A DNA stretch of 50,129 nt from JAOUFP01 sp947085825 (lineage in GTDB: Bacteria > Nitrospirota > Thermodesulfovibrionia > Thermodesulfovibrionales > UBA6898): assembly GCA_947085825.1 (NCBI GenBank), contig CAMTXX010000051.1, forward strand, positions 1 through 50,129, read 5' to 3'. Under the pieces are notes generated by a model that was given only the letters and a program-made list of their open reading frames with translations, was not told where the DNA came from and did not search any database. Every line of letters begins with the position of its first letter. Position 1 is the stretch's first letter. The position numbers were made by a program, and so were the translations under genes. Below are positions 8,023 to 17,459 of the stretch, piece by piece.

Positions 8023-8221
8023 AGAGATAATCAGTGAGATAGAGTCCGAGGAAATCAATGTGGATATTCTTGCTGAAAAGGTGAAGAGGGCCGCATATCT
8101 GATTAAGTTCTGCAAGGGCAGATTGAGAGATACCGAGGAAGAAGTAAAAAAAGTCCTCTCTGAGATCGAAGGGATAGAGGAGACAGAGCAGGGAGGGCAA
8201 AATAACGCTGCCAATTCTTGA
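7973..8221 (+). CDS. xseB: Exodeoxyribonuclease VII small subunit
   Basis: Small helical subunit, several copies of which coat the XseA arm. The 82 residues fit the family pattern: SLALTELEEIISEIESEEINVDILAEKVKRAAYLIKFCKGRL contains the usual 'LE.I...LE...L.L......A..L...C...L' spacing. It overlaps the end of xseA in another frame, giving tight coupling. The tail is acidic and poorly ordered. Confidence 0.92.
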   Translation: MSKSRQLTYSLALTELEEIISEIESEEINVDILAEKVKRAAYLIKFCKGRLRDTEEEVKKVLSEIEGIEETEQGGQNNAANS

Positions 8222-8243
8222 ATTTTATTGAATTTTATCTTCC

Positions 8244-8302
8244 TTGACATTGTGCAAAATGCTATTATATGAAATTATATTAATGCTTTTTCTCAAAGGA
8301 GG
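8244..8302 (+). promoter_or_regulatory. Promoter and RBS of gcvH-lpdA
   Basis: Consensus TTGACA at 8244-8249 is followed by an A/T-rich -10 region at 8266-8273 (TATATG or TATGAA, spacer 16 or 18). AAAGGAGG at 8295-8302 precedes the gcvH ATG by five bases. Confidence 0.6.
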
Positions 8303-8307
8303 CGACA

Positions 8308-8694
8308 ATGAATCCTGAAGACATCAAATATCACAAAGAACACACATGGGTTAGGGTTTCGGGGAAGAAAGGCACTATCGGCATCACCGATTATGCACAG
8401 GATGCTCTTGGAGATATCGTATATATTGACCTGCCTGAAGTTGATTCTGTTGTAGATGCGGATAGTGAGATATCCGAGATCGAATCCACGAAGGCGACCT
8501 CTTCCGTAATCTCACCTGTCAGCGGTAAAGTGCTGGAAGTCAACGAAGACCTTTCGGAATCCCCTGAGGTCATCAATGAAGAACCATACGGCAGAGGATG
8601 GATTGCTGTCATCGAAATAGAGAATGCTTCAGAACTCGAAGACCTGATGGACGCAGCCGAATACGGCAAATACGTGGAAGAAGAATCAAAATGA
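8308..8694 (+). CDS. gcvH: Glycine cleavage system H protein
   Basis: Lipoyl carrier of the glycine cleavage system, shuttling the aminomethyl group between the P and T proteins and being reoxidised by dihydrolipoamide dehydrogenase. The lipoylation lysine is K62 in EIESTKATS; the family opening YHKEHTWVRV and GITDYAQDALGDIVY are clear. The 128-residue length is normal. The gene overlaps lpdA by four bases (ATGA), so carrier and its oxidase are made together. The genes for P and T proteins are not in the window. Some GcvH-like proteins act only in lipoate relay, which cannot be excluded. Confidence 0.93.
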   Translation: MNPEDIKYHKEHTWVRVSGKKGTIGITDYAQDALGDIVYIDLPEVDSVVDADSEISEIESTKATSSVISPVSGKVLEVNEDLSESPEVINEEPYGRGWIAVIEIENASELEDLMDAAEYGKYVEEESK

Positions 8695-10094
8695 AACTGG
8701 CTATCCTTGGAGCAGGCCCGGGAGGTTATGTCGCGGCGATCAGGGCAGCCCAGCTGGGCGCCGAGGTGACAGTCATAGAGGACGCTGAGGTCGGCGGGAC
8801 CTGCCTGAACCGGGGATGCATTCCGGCAAAAGCGCTGGTGGCATCTTCCAGGGCTCTTGCAAAGGCCAGGGAACTGGAAAGATTCGGAATTGAATTCAAG
8901 GGCGAATTTGTCCCCAATTTTGCCAAAATAATCGAGAGGAAAAATAAGGTGGTCAGCACGCAGGTCAAAGGCATCAGAGGCCTCTTTAAAAGCTGGGGCG
9001 TAACCTTAAAAGAAGGAAGAGGGGTTTTGACCTCGGCCAAAGAGATAGAGGTAAGAACAAAAGACGGAAACATTGAAAAAATAGAAGCTGACAGGATCAT
9101 TATAGCAACGGGTTCACGGCCTGTACAGATCCCCGCCTTTCCCTTCGACGGCAAAAACATTATATCATCCACTGAAGCCCTTGAATTCACAGAGATACCG
9201 AAAAGCCTGCTGATCATAGGGGCCGGTGCCATTGGCTGTGAATTTGGCTGTATTTACCGGGAACTCGGAACGGAAATCACCATCGTCGAGATGCTGCCGA
9301 GGGCGGTGGCAACCGAAGACCACGAGATATCAGAACTCCTCGAAAAGGAACTGAAGAAGAAAAAGATCAGGCTTATCACTGAAATCAAGGTAGAAAAAAT
9401 AGAGGTAAAAGATGATGGTGTGCATGTATTCCTGTCTGACGGCAAAGAACTCGTCACGGAGAAAGTCCTCGTGTCGATCGGCAGGGCCTTGAACAGTGAC
9501 AACATAGGCCTTGAGGCCGCCGGAATCAACAGGGGCAGCCGCGGAGAGATCATAGTAAACAATAAGATGGAAACTAATATCCCCGGCATCTATGCCATCG
9601 GCGATGTTGCCGGCGGGATGCTGCTTGCCCATAAGGCCTCCAGGGAAGGGCTTGTTGCTGCAAAAAACGTAATGGGGATCAATAGCGAAATCGATTATAA
9701 TGTTGTGCCGGTTGCTATCTTCACCTCACCTGAGATCGCCTCTGTCGGCCTCAGGGAACATCAGGCGGTAGAGAAAGGCATAAAATACAAAACCGGTCAT
9801 TTTCAGTTCAGGTCCCTCGGAAAAGCACATGCGATGGGTGAAATCACAGGCTTTATAAAATTGATAGCCGAGGAGTCTACTGACAAACTTATCGGCGCTC
9901 ATATTATAGGACCGCATGCTTCAGACCTCATTCATGAGGCAGCCCTTGCAATGAAAACCGGCCTCACCATCAGGGATATTGCTGAGACAATCCATGCGCA
10001 TCCGACATTGGCAGAGGGCGTCATGGAATCTGCTGAAGATCTGCACGACGAGGCTATTCATGTTCCGAAAAAAATGAGCGCGGTTTTAAAATAA
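8691..10094 (+). CDS. lpdA: Dihydrolipoamide dehydrogenase
   Basis: Flavoprotein that reoxidises dihydrolipoyl groups with NAD+. The FAD-binding GAGPGG is at residues 7-12, the redox-active disulfide C38/C43 lies in GGTCLNRGCIPAK, the NAD-binding GAGAIGCEFG is central, and the C-terminal HAHPTLAE carries the catalytic His-Glu pair donated to the partner subunit. At 467 residues it is full length. The start at 8691 overlaps the gcvH stop; longer upstream readings in this frame only cross gcvH. It probably serves the adjacent H protein and possibly a 2-oxoacid dehydrogenase elsewhere. Confidence 0.95.
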   Translation: MKLAILGAGPGGYVAAIRAAQLGAEVTVIEDAEVGGTCLNRGCIPAKALVASSRALAKARELERFGIEFKGEFVPNFAKIIERKNKVVSTQVKGIRGLFKSWGVTLKEGRGVLTSAKEIEVRTKDGNIEKIEADRIIIATGSRPVQIPAFPFDGKNIISSTEALEFTEIPKSLLIIGAGAIGCEFGCIYRELGTEITIVEMLPRAVATEDHEISELLEKELKKKKIRLITEIKVEKIEVKDDGVHVFLSDGKELVTEKVLVSIGRALNSDNIGLEAAGINRGSRGEIIVNNKMETNIPGIYAIGDVAGGMLLAHKASREGLVAAKNVMGINSEIDYNVVPVAIFTSPEIASVGLREHQAVEKGIKYKTGHFQFRSLGKAHAMGEITGFIKLIAEESTDKLIGAHIIGPHASDLIHEAALAMKTGLTIRDIAETIHAHPTLAEGVMESAEDLHDEAIHVPKKMSAVLK

Positions 10095-10095
10095 C

Positions 10096-11472
10096 ATGTT
10101 GCCGGAAGAAAAAAAAGAAGACTGGGTCGCTTGCTCAAAGCAGGAAAATAATATTCTGTTTTCTGAACTTGATGTCCTTCTGCGCGCACTTGACAGATAT
10201 TTTAATACGGAAATTCTGACTTTTTCAGAGAATATAACAGGCAAGAATTTTCATGAAGAGCTTGTGACAGCAAGAGACACTATTATGCGCGTGCTCAGCG
10301 TATTGGAAGTCGTTATACCCGAAAGCAGAAAAAATGCATACTGGTTTCAGAAATATACCGAGACGAAATATCTCCCGGCGCGCAAAATAGACGCTTTCAG
10401 GGAAGACCTGTACAGGCAGGATACACCTGAAAAAGCCTTGTATCTCCTATATGAGGCATTCATAAATTTAAGAGGTCTTATTACGGACCTCCTCCGCAGC
10501 GGGAATATCTCCTATCCTGGTTTCACAAATGTCGGCCGTCTGATAAGTAAAGCCGTCCGGGAGAATATCTTCTTTAACCCTTTCAGGAAAGCTCTGAATC
10601 CTGAATTCGACAGGATAAACAATGCGGCAATATCGGGGATAGTAAAGGCCCTGGCCGATAAGGAAGAGAAAAAACAGGTATCCGTAATCTATATTTATCT
10701 TTTCAGGCTTTTGCGGATTCTGGGATTTGTCGAGCTCACAACGCAGCGGCCTGTCTCCCTGCATTCATCACTCATGGTGCTGATACTCCTGCGCTCTGAA
10801 ATCAATACATTCCGGAATTCTATTGAAAAAGCGTTGAGAAAAATAAAAAACAGCGACCTGCATGGACTTCTCCAGGCCCTTTCCTATCAGTTTGCGATGG
10901 AAACCAAAAGGGTTTACCTCCAGGAATTGAAGGACATAAACCGCAGAAAAAACGCCGTACATTTCAGGGGCAAGATAGAAAACAGCCACGGCATATTAAA
11001 AAATCTGGTCGAGTACAGCATATTGCAGATAACGCAGTTTTATAGCTCCGGAATCAAAGGGGAAGAGATTTTCCCGAGCTTTATGACCAGGATAGAACAA
11101 TCTTTGCGGTTGAGAGAGGATATTTCCGCGCTGCATAAATTTTTGACCCTTCTGGAGAAGAAGGCCGATATTCCTCAAGACCGGCTTAAGATTTTTGAAG
11201 CATTAAAGAACTATATGTTATATTTTGAGAGTTTTACGTTCAGATTATTGCGATATGACGATTATGAGGAGTTTGTTATTTTTTTCAATGAACTGAACTC
11301 CGTTAAAAAGGAAGCAATACTCGAATCAGGTTTTCCCAAGGTCATGGGAAAGGTGATTCATTTCAAAATCTTTCTGGAAACCACCTTGCGTCATATCGGA
11401 AACAGGGCGGAGCTTGGCGGCAGGGATGTAGACATGGACAGGATAAAAAATTTAATAACTCAATATCTGTAA
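10096..11472 (+). CDS. Unrecognised 458-residue protein, mostly helical
   Basis: I do not recognise this protein. It is 458 residues, begins one base after lpdA stops, and has normal codon texture for the region, so it is probably real. It is rich in long amphipathic helices with many Arg, Lys, Glu and Leu and has no signal peptide, clear membrane segment, cysteine motif or P-loop. The central part has NISYPGFTNVGRLISKAVRENIFFNPFRKALNPEFD, which looks well conserved in character. It lacks its own clear ribosome binding site and is probably co-transcribed with gcvH-lpdA. The stop codon lies in the target duplication of the MITE that follows. A cytoplasmic helical scaffold or regulator is possible but unproven. 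Confidence 0.75.
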   Translation: MLPEEKKEDWVACSKQENNILFSELDVLLRALDRYFNTEILTFSENITGKNFHEELVTARDTIMRVLSVLEVVIPESRKNAYWFQKYTETKYLPARKIDAFREDLYRQDTPEKALYLLYEAFINLRGLITDLLRSGNISYPGFTNVGRLISKAVRENIFFNPFRKALNPEFDRINNAAISGIVKALADKEEKKQVSVIYIYLFRLLRILGFVELTTQRPVSLHSSLMVLILLRSEINTFRNSIEKALRKIKNSDLHGLLQALSYQFAMETKRVYLQELKDINRRKNAVHFRGKIENSHGILKNLVEYSILQITQFYSSGIKGEEIFPSFMTRIEQSLRLREDISALHKFLTLLEKKADIPQDRLKIFEALKNYMLYFESFTFRLLRYDDYEEFVIFFNELNSVKKEAILESGFPKVMGKVIHFKIFLETTLRHIGNRAELGGRDVDMDRIKNLITQYL

Positions 11473-11629
11473 TTTAGTAACTACTCAGGTTGCTTAGCCC
11501 TTTAGTCTGTAGGCTGTTAGGCAAAAGACGGAGCATGTGCTGTACCCGGCACGTCTCATATCTCATGTTTTGTTGTTGCTAACAGTCTAAAAGACTACAG
11601 CCTATAGACCTGAGTAGTTACGTAATTTA
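11469..11629. mobile_element. MITE-like element, 14-bp TIRs, 8-bp target duplication
   Basis: A 145-bp unit (11477-11621) has perfect 14-bp terminal inverted repeats, GTAACTACTCAGGT at 11477-11490 and its complement at 11608-11621. It is flanked exactly by the direct repeat GTAATTTA at 11469-11476 and 11622-11629, the expected target duplication. It has no open frame, so it would need a transposase in trans. Inside are further partly complementary stretches (CTGTAGGCTGTTAG and CTAACAG...CTACAGCC). The left duplication contains the TAA stop of the preceding gene, and the right one leads into the enolase leader. Confidence 0.8.
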
Positions 11630-11642
11630 AAGGGAGGAATAT

Positions 11643-12917
11643 ATGGGAGAAATAGCAGACCTGATTGCCAGGGAGATTATTGATTCAAGAGGGAATCCTA
11701 CCATTGAGGTCGATGCGTATCTCGACAGCGGTGTCGTAGGCAGGGCCGCGGTGCCCTCCGGCGCCTCAACAGGACAGCGGGAAGCGCTGGAGCTCAGAGA
11801 CGGGGGAAAGAGATTCCACGGCAAAGGCGTTCAAAAGGCTATCAGAAACATCTTTGAGGAAATCGCTCCGAGACTCAGGGGAATCGCATCAGAGGACCAG
11901 GTTTTCGTAGACAACCTGCTGATAGAACTGGACGGCACCGAAACCAAAAAAAGACTCGGCGCCAACGCCATGCTGGGCGTCTCTCTTGCGGTCTGCAGGG
12001 CAACAGCCCTAGAGTCGGGAATGCCTTTATACCGGTATATCGGCGGCTGCAATGCCAAGGCGCTCCCTGTGCCGATGATGAATATTCTTAACGGCGGCGC
12101 ACATGCTGACAATAATCTCGACATTCAGGAATTCATGATCATGCCCGTAGGCGTCGCAGACTTTTCGTCTGCTGTCAGGGCCGGCTCTGAAGTCTTTCAT
12201 ACCCTCAAAAAAATCCTTCACAAAAAAGGCCTCAACACCTCCGTAGGTGATGAGGGAGGGTTTGCGCCGAACCTGAAAAGCAATGAAGAAGCGATTTTAC
12301 TTATCATCGAGGCCATAGAGGATTCAGGGTATAAAGCGGGTAAAGATATCTTTATCGCCCTCGACGTGGCAGCCTCGGAGTTTTGCGAAAAAGGTTCTTA
12401 CAGTTTTGAAGGCAAAAAGGTGCCGTATAATTATCTTATTGAATATTACGACAAGATTATCTCCAGGTATCCGGTGCTTTCCATAGAAGACGGGCTTTCT
12501 GAAAACGACTGGAAAGGCTGGGATGCTATGACCTCCGCGCTCGGGAAAAAGGTCCAGCTCGTCGGAGATGATCTCTTTGTTACCAATACAAAAATATTCA
12601 AAAAAGGGATAGCTCGTAATATCGCCAACTCAATCCTTATCAAGCTCAACCAGATAGGCACACTTACTGAAACACTCGATGCTGTCGAAATGGCCAAGAC
12701 CGCAGGATATACTGCCGTAATTTCCCACAGGTCAGGTGAGACTGAAGACACGACAATAGCAGATCTCGCGGTTGCCTGTAATACCGGGTTTATTAAAACA
12801 GGTTCCATGGCAAGGAGCGAACGGACAGCAAAATACAACAGACTGCTTTTCATCGAGGAAGAACTTTCAGACGCAGCGCTTTACAGGGGGAGAGAATCGT
12901 TTTATAATTTAAAATAA
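11643..12917 (+). CDS. eno: Enolase
   Basis: Interconverts 2-phosphoglycerate and phosphoenolpyruvate in glycolysis and gluconeogenesis. The 424-residue protein has the full set of signatures: AREIIDSRGNPTIEVD, the loop GAPSGASTG-like VPSGASTGQREALELRD, ANAMLGVS, NGGAHADNNLDIQEFM, the metal ligands in ALDVAASEF, SIEDGLSENDW and VGDDLFVTN, catalytic lysine in LIKLNQIGT, and SHRSGETED. AGGGAGG precedes the ATG. A MITE sits directly upstream, so its promoter may lie within or beyond that element. The stop overlaps the ATG of the next gene by one base. Confidence 0.97.
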   Translation: MGEIADLIAREIIDSRGNPTIEVDAYLDSGVVGRAAVPSGASTGQREALELRDGGKRFHGKGVQKAIRNIFEEIAPRLRGIASEDQVFVDNLLIELDGTETKKRLGANAMLGVSLAVCRATALESGMPLYRYIGGCNAKALPVPMMNILNGGAHADNNLDIQEFMIMPVGVADFSSAVRAGSEVFHTLKKILHKKGLNTSVGDEGGFAPNLKSNEEAILLIIEAIEDSGYKAGKDIFIALDVAASEFCEKGSYSFEGKKVPYNYLIEYYDKIISRYPVLSIEDGLSENDWKGWDAMTSALGKKVQLVGDDLFVTNTKIFKKGIARNIANSILIKLNQIGTLTETLDAVEMAKTAGYTAVISHRSGETEDTTIADLAVACNTGFIKTGSMARSERTAKYNRLLFIEEELSDAALYRGRESFYNLK

Positions 12918-13240
12918 TGAGCAGCCATAATCTTTTAAGAAAACAGGTGTATACCGAAGTCAGGAAAAAGAGACTCATCTTTCTGACATTAGTCATCCTG
13001 AGTTTCATTTATCTTTCGGTCGGTTTTGTTTTTGGTGATATGGGTCTGCTTCGCTATCTCGAACTGAACAGAACAAAAAAGAATATCGAAACCCGGATTG
13101 CCGAGATTGACAGACAAAACGAGCAGATCAGAACACAGTTAAAACTCTTTAAAGAGGACTCTTTTTACAGGGAAAAGCTTGCGCGGGAAGAATACGGCCT
13201 GTCCAAGCCGAACGAATACATCTTTCAGTATGACAGATAA
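12917..13240 (+). CDS. FtsB/DivIC-like septum formation initiator
   Basis: Small bitopic cell-division protein. After about 20 positively charged residues comes one transmembrane helix (LIFLTLVILSFIYLSVGFVF), then a coiled coil (LELNRTKKNIETRIAEIDRQ and onwards) and the short conserved end SFYREKLAREEYGLSKPNEYIF, typical of the FtsB/DivIC family. Length 107 residues. It would act at the septum with FtsL and FtsQ. It follows eno directly, the common eno-ftsB arrangement, and overlaps the next gene by 11 bases. Confidence 0.88.
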   Translation: MSSHNLLRKQVYTEVRKKRLIFLTLVILSFIYLSVGFVFGDMGLLRYLELNRTKKNIETRIAEIDRQNEQIRTQLKLFKEDSFYREKLAREEYGLSKPNEYIFQYDR

Positions 13241-15410
13241 TAACCCGCTTTACATCTCCTTTGTCTGGCATATGCACCAGCCCTATTACAAAGACCCGTC
13301 TACTGATATTTACAGACTGCCATGGGTAAGACTCCACGGCACCAAAGACTATCTTGACATGCTCGAAATATTAAAGGATTTTCCGGCGATCAGGCAAAAC
13401 TTCAACCTCGTCCCTTCCCTGCTCGAACAACTGAACGATTACACGGAGAATAACGCAAAAGACTCTTTTCTTGAAGCCACCGGAAAAAAGGCTTCCGACC
13501 TTGCACTTGATGAAAAGATGTTCATCCTTGAGAACTTCTTCCTCGCGCATTGGGAAAACATGATCAAGCCCTTCCCCCGCTATTATGAACTTCTGCTCAA
13601 AAGAGGGACCCATTTCATAAAGAGCGACCTCCGCCGTACGATTAAGTATTTTACGGCAGCGGATTTCCTTGATCTCCAGGTGCTTTTTAATCTCTGCTGG
13701 ATCGATCCGTTTTTCAGGCAGAGCGACCCTTTTCTGAAGATGCTTGTCGAAAAAGGGCGCGATTATACTGAAGAGGAAAAGGACCTTTTAATAGAGAAAC
13801 AGATGGAAATTCTAAAAAAGATCATTCCGGCATACAGGGAAATGGCCTCCTCAGGACAGGTGGAACTCTCTCCGTCTCCGTTTTACCACCCCATCACACC
13901 TCTTCTTTGTGATACAGATATTGCCAGGGTAGCGATGCCTGGAGTCAATCTCCCCAGACATAAATTTTCCTATCCTGAGGATGCGCGAAAACAGATTGAG
14001 ATGGGGATAGAGTATTTTGAAAAAGTCTTTGGCTGCAAGCCGGACGGCATGTGGCCTTCCGAAGGCTCAGTCAGTGAACAGGTACTCAGAATGATCTCCT
14101 CTTTTGGCATACAATGGGTAGCTACAGACGAAGGGGTGCTCGCGCATTCACTTAGAAAAAGCCTCAGGGACAGCTCCGGTAACCTGGCCGATCCCCAGGC
14201 GCTGTACCGGCCATACTGTTTTGAAGACATATCCATAGTCTTCAGGGATCATACGCTCTCTGATCTAATCGGCTTCGTATATTCACAATGGGACTCAAAA
14301 AAAGCAGCCGAGGACCTGACAGCAAAACTGCTGCATATCAGAAATTCCATGCCGATGGACAAGCCCCAACTTGTAACGATAATACTTGACGGTGAAAATG
14401 CCTGGGAACATTACAAAAACGACGGTCGCGATTTTTTTATGTATCTCTATGAGGGGCTTTCCAGAGAAGATCGGCTAAGGACTATTACTGTCTCGGATTT
14501 TCTTAAAAACATCGACAGGGGCAAAAGTCTGGAATATCTTTATCCAGGTTCATGGATTAATTCAAATTTCGGCATTTGGATAGGCCATGAAGAAGACAAT
14601 CTTGCATGGGATTATCTTGCAGATACGAGAAAAAGACTCGAATACTTTCAGAAAGAAAACCCGGGTAAAAATCTGGAAAAGGCCTGGAAATCTATATATA
14701 TAGCCGAAGGCAGCGACTGGAACTGGTGGTACGGAGACGAACACACGACTGACACACAGGAGGAGTTCGATGACCTTTTCCGTTTGAATCTCATGCAGGT
14801 ATACAGGGAAATGGGGAAAGAAATACCGGCGGAACTCTTTGTCCCTATATTGAGACATGACAGGAAAATAGCCCCGGCGCTGCTGATAAGGGGCTTTATA
14901 CGGCCTAATATAGACGGTCTGGTATCAAGCTATTATGAGTGGTATCAGGGTGCTCAGATAGATGTAAAAAAATCAGGCGGCAGCATGCATAAGTCCGAAA
15001 GCCTGCTTGCTTTGATCTGCTATGGATTTAACAGGGATTTCCTCTTTTTAAGGCTTGACCCGAAATTCCCTTTTGATGAATTTGAGGAAGGCACGGAATT
15101 TTCGATCATTACGTCAAAACCGTCTGATATAAAAATAACTGTTCCGGTAAAGGCAAAGGAAATCAAGGCAGTACTTTTCGAAAAATCAAACAACGTCTGG
15201 ATAGCCGTAAAAGAGATAACCGAAGTTGCTGTTGCGGATATCTTTGAAATCGGGATCCTGTTTTCCGATTTAAAAGCAGAGGAGAACGATGAAATAAACC
15301 TTTTCATTTCCATCGGGAAGGATACGGAAGAGATGGAACGGTGTCCCTGGCGAGGGCATATTAGCATTACCGTGCCCTCTCCGGATTTTGAAGCGCATAT
15401 GTGGTATTAA
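13230..15410 (+). CDS. Glycoside hydrolase family 57 protein (alpha-glucan active)
   Basis: GH57 enzyme, a family of retaining alpha-amylases, 4-alpha-glucanotransferases and amylopullulanases. The family opening VWHMHQPYY is at residues 12-20; GMWPSEGSVSE carries the nucleophile glutamate and TIILDGENAWEHY the acid/base aspartate. At 726 residues it is longer than the catalytic core, with a C-terminal beta-rich region. There is no signal peptide, so it acts on intracellular glucan such as glycogen. The start at 13230 lies inside the end of the preceding gene; a longer upstream reading would overlap it by 62 bases and lacks conservation with the family opening. Exact substrate is not readable from sequence. 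Confidence 0.9.
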   Translation: MTDNNPLYISFVWHMHQPYYKDPSTDIYRLPWVRLHGTKDYLDMLEILKDFPAIRQNFNLVPSLLEQLNDYTENNAKDSFLEATGKKASDLALDEKMFILENFFLAHWENMIKPFPRYYELLLKRGTHFIKSDLRRTIKYFTAADFLDLQVLFNLCWIDPFFRQSDPFLKMLVEKGRDYTEEEKDLLIEKQMEILKKIIPAYREMASSGQVELSPSPFYHPITPLLCDTDIARVAMPGVNLPRHKFSYPEDARKQIEMGIEYFEKVFGCKPDGMWPSEGSVSEQVLRMISSFGIQWVATDEGVLAHSLRKSLRDSSGNLADPQALYRPYCFEDISIVFRDHTLSDLIGFVYSQWDSKKAAEDLTAKLLHIRNSMPMDKPQLVTIILDGENAWEHYKNDGRDFFMYLYEGLSREDRLRTITVSDFLKNIDRGKSLEYLYPGSWINSNFGIWIGHEEDNLAWDYLADTRKRLEYFQKENPGKNLEKAWKSIYIAEGSDWNWWYGDEHTTDTQEEFDDLFRLNLMQVYREMGKEIPAELFVPILRHDRKIAPALLIRGFIRPNIDGLVSSYYEWYQGAQIDVKKSGGSMHKSESLLALICYGFNRDFLFLRLDPKFPFDEFEEGTEFSIITSKPSDIKITVPVKAKEIKAVLFEKSNNVWIAVKEITEVAVADIFEIGILFSDLKAEENDEINLFISIGKDTEEMERCPWRGHISITVPSPDFEAHMWY

Positions 15411-15450
15411 TCCAAAAAATACATTTAGCCACAGATTTACACAGATTTGC

Positions 15451-17397
15451 TCAGACGCCCGACTGCGCCCTGGTATAGGGCAGCAGGCCTCCTTTTTTGA
15501 TTATTTCCTGTTCCCTGTTGTTCAGCGTCGAGATGGCTGTAAAGGCGCATCCCTGCGTTTTATTTTCAATAACATATTTTTGTGAGCCGCTTATGGTTGC
15601 AAGGAGATCTTTTATGACAAGCCGGTCGCCATTTTCCATTCTGCCGTAATCTTCAGGGTCTTCAAACTGCAGCGGCAGTATCCCGAAATTTATCAGGTTT
15701 GATCGGTGAATCCGCGCGAAGGATTTTACGATAACCGCCTGTATGCCGAGGAACATCGGAGCTATGGCCGCGTGTTCCCTTGAAGAACCCTGTCCGTAGT
15801 TTTCGCCGCCTGCGATAATTCCGCCGCCTTTTGATTTTGCCGCTTCTGCCCTGCTGCTGAAGGTCTTGTCTATATTTTCAAAGACAAATTCCGAAATAGC
15901 CGGTATGTTGGACCTGAAAGGCAGGACTTTTGCGCCTGCGGGCATGATGTCGTCGGTTGTTATGTTGTCTCCGAGTTTCAGGAGGACTTCCGCATGGATT
16001 TCATCCTGCAGCGGTCCTTTGACAGAGACCTCTTTTATGTTCGGCCCCTTGAGTACCTTGATATCCGATGTGTCGGCCTTTGGTGGGATGAGGAAATTTC
16101 TGTTTATCAGATATTTTGAAGGTTCTTTAAAACTGCTGATATGAAGTCCTGATTCGCGCGGGTCGATCATCTCTCCCTTAACAGCAAAAACAGCACAGGA
16201 TACAGGGCTTGCGAGATAGATAGAGGCGTCTTTTGTGCCGCTCCTTCCCTTGAAGTTTCTGTTAAAGGAACGGACTGAGACCTGTCCGCTGCCGGGCGCG
16301 CCTCCCATGCCGATGCATGGTCCGCATGAAGCTTCGAGCATCCGGGCCCCTGCCGCTATCATATCCGAAGTAAGCTTTTCTTTTGCCAGCATCTCGTAAA
16401 GCTGCTTTGAGCCGGGGTTTATCAAAAGATTGACGCCTTCGGCTACTGTTTTGCCTTTCAGTATGGATGCGACTGACTTCATCGCCTGATACGATGAGTT
16501 GGTGCAGCTTCCGATACAGACCTGGTCTACTTTTGTATTGCTGAGACTTTTGACTGTGACAACATTGTCAGGGCTGTGCGGCTGCGCTATCATCGGCTCG
16601 ATTGTGTTGAGATCAATATCGATAATTTCTGAGTATTTTGCGCCCTTGTCTGCCTTCAGTTCCATCCAGTCCGGTTCTCTGCCAATTGCGGAAAGATAGG
16701 ACTTTGTACGTTTATCACTTGGGAAGATTGATGTTGTTGCCCCCAGCTCTGCTCCCATGTTGGTTATTGTCGCGCGTTCAGGCACACTCAGGTCTTTTAC
16801 TCCGGGGCCTCCGTATTCCATGATCTTCCCCACGCCGCCTTTGACCGTAAGCCTCCTTAGTATTTCAAGTATTACATCCATCGCAGTCACCCACGGCCGC
16901 TGGAGTTTCCCTTTGAGGTTTATCCTGACGACCTGGGGCATGTTCAGTTCAAAGGGAGAGCCTCCCATGACTGTGGCTGCGTCAAGGCCGCCGACTCCTA
17001 TGGCTATCATGCCTATGCCGCCTCCGGTGGGAGTATGGCTGTCTGTGCCCAAGGCAATCCTGCCGGGGGCCGCAAACTGCTCAAGATGCACCTGATGGCA
17101 TATGCCGTTGCCGGGTCTTGAAAAATACGCGCCGTATTTCGCCGCAACAGTCTGGAGAAAGATGTGATCGTCCGGGTTCATGAAGTTTGATTGAATCATA
17201 TTATGGTCAATATATGATACCGCGAGAGGGACTTTTACCCTGTCAAGTCCCATAGCCTCGAATTGAAGCCATGCCATGGTCCCTGTCGCATCCTGGGTAT
17301 ATACCTGATCAACCTTCAATCCGACAGGTGAGCCGGTCTTTAATTCACCGTATGCAAGATGTGCTCCGAAAATTTTTTCAACAATGTTTTTTCCCAT
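15451..17397 (-). CDS. Aconitate hydratase
   Basis: Iron-sulfur enzyme converting citrate to isocitrate. The three [4Fe-4S] ligands are visible: C298 in CIGSCTNSSY and C358 and C361 in ASCGPCIG. Other signatures are TDSHTPTGGGIG, GGSPFELNMPQV and the C-terminal swivelling domain with YGQGSSREHAAIAP and SFARIHRSNLINFGILP. At 648 residues it is of the shorter 'mitochondrial-like' aconitase type seen in Aquifex and other deep-branching bacteria, not the 890-residue AcnA. Homoaconitase-like function cannot be excluded. It faces the GH57 gene tail to tail with only 40 bp between stops. Confidence 0.92.
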   Translation of the reverse strand: MGKNIVEKIFGAHLAYGELKTGSPVGLKVDQVYTQDATGTMAWLQFEAMGLDRVKVPLAVSYIDHNMIQSNFMNPDDHIFLQTVAAKYGAYFSRPGNGICHQVHLEQFAAPGRIALGTDSHTPTGGGIGMIAIGVGGLDAATVMGGSPFELNMPQVVRINLKGKLQRPWVTAMDVILEILRRLTVKGGVGKIMEYGGPGVKDLSVPERATITNMGAELGATTSIFPSDKRTKSYLSAIGREPDWMELKADKGAKYSEIIDIDLNTIEPMIAQPHSPDNVVTVKSLSNTKVDQVCIGSCTNSSYQAMKSVASILKGKTVAEGVNLLINPGSKQLYEMLAKEKLTSDMIAAGARMLEASCGPCIGMGGAPGSGQVSVRSFNRNFKGRSGTKDASIYLASPVSCAVFAVKGEMIDPRESGLHISSFKEPSKYLINRNFLIPPKADTSDIKVLKGPNIKEVSVKGPLQDEIHAEVLLKLGDNITTDDIMPAGAKVLPFRSNIPAISEFVFENIDKTFSSRAEAAKSKGGGIIAGGENYGQGSSREHAAIAPMFLGIQAVIVKSFARIHRSNLINFGILPLQFEDPEDYGRMENGDRLVIKDLLATISGSQKYVIENKTQGCAFTAISTLNNREQEIIKKGGLLPYTRAQSGV

Positions 17398-17414
17398 GGA
17401 AACCTCTATCTTTG

Positions 17415-17442
17415 ATTATATTTTAAGCTTGGCTGTTTTAAA
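17415..17442 (-). promoter_or_regulatory. Putative aconitase promoter
   Basis: On the minus strand TTTAAA (17442-17437, 4/6) and a perfect TATAAT (17420-17415) are 16 bp apart. AGAGG lies shortly before the ATG. Confidence 0.5.
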
Positions 17443-17459
17443 GCTAACCCGGCCGCAAT

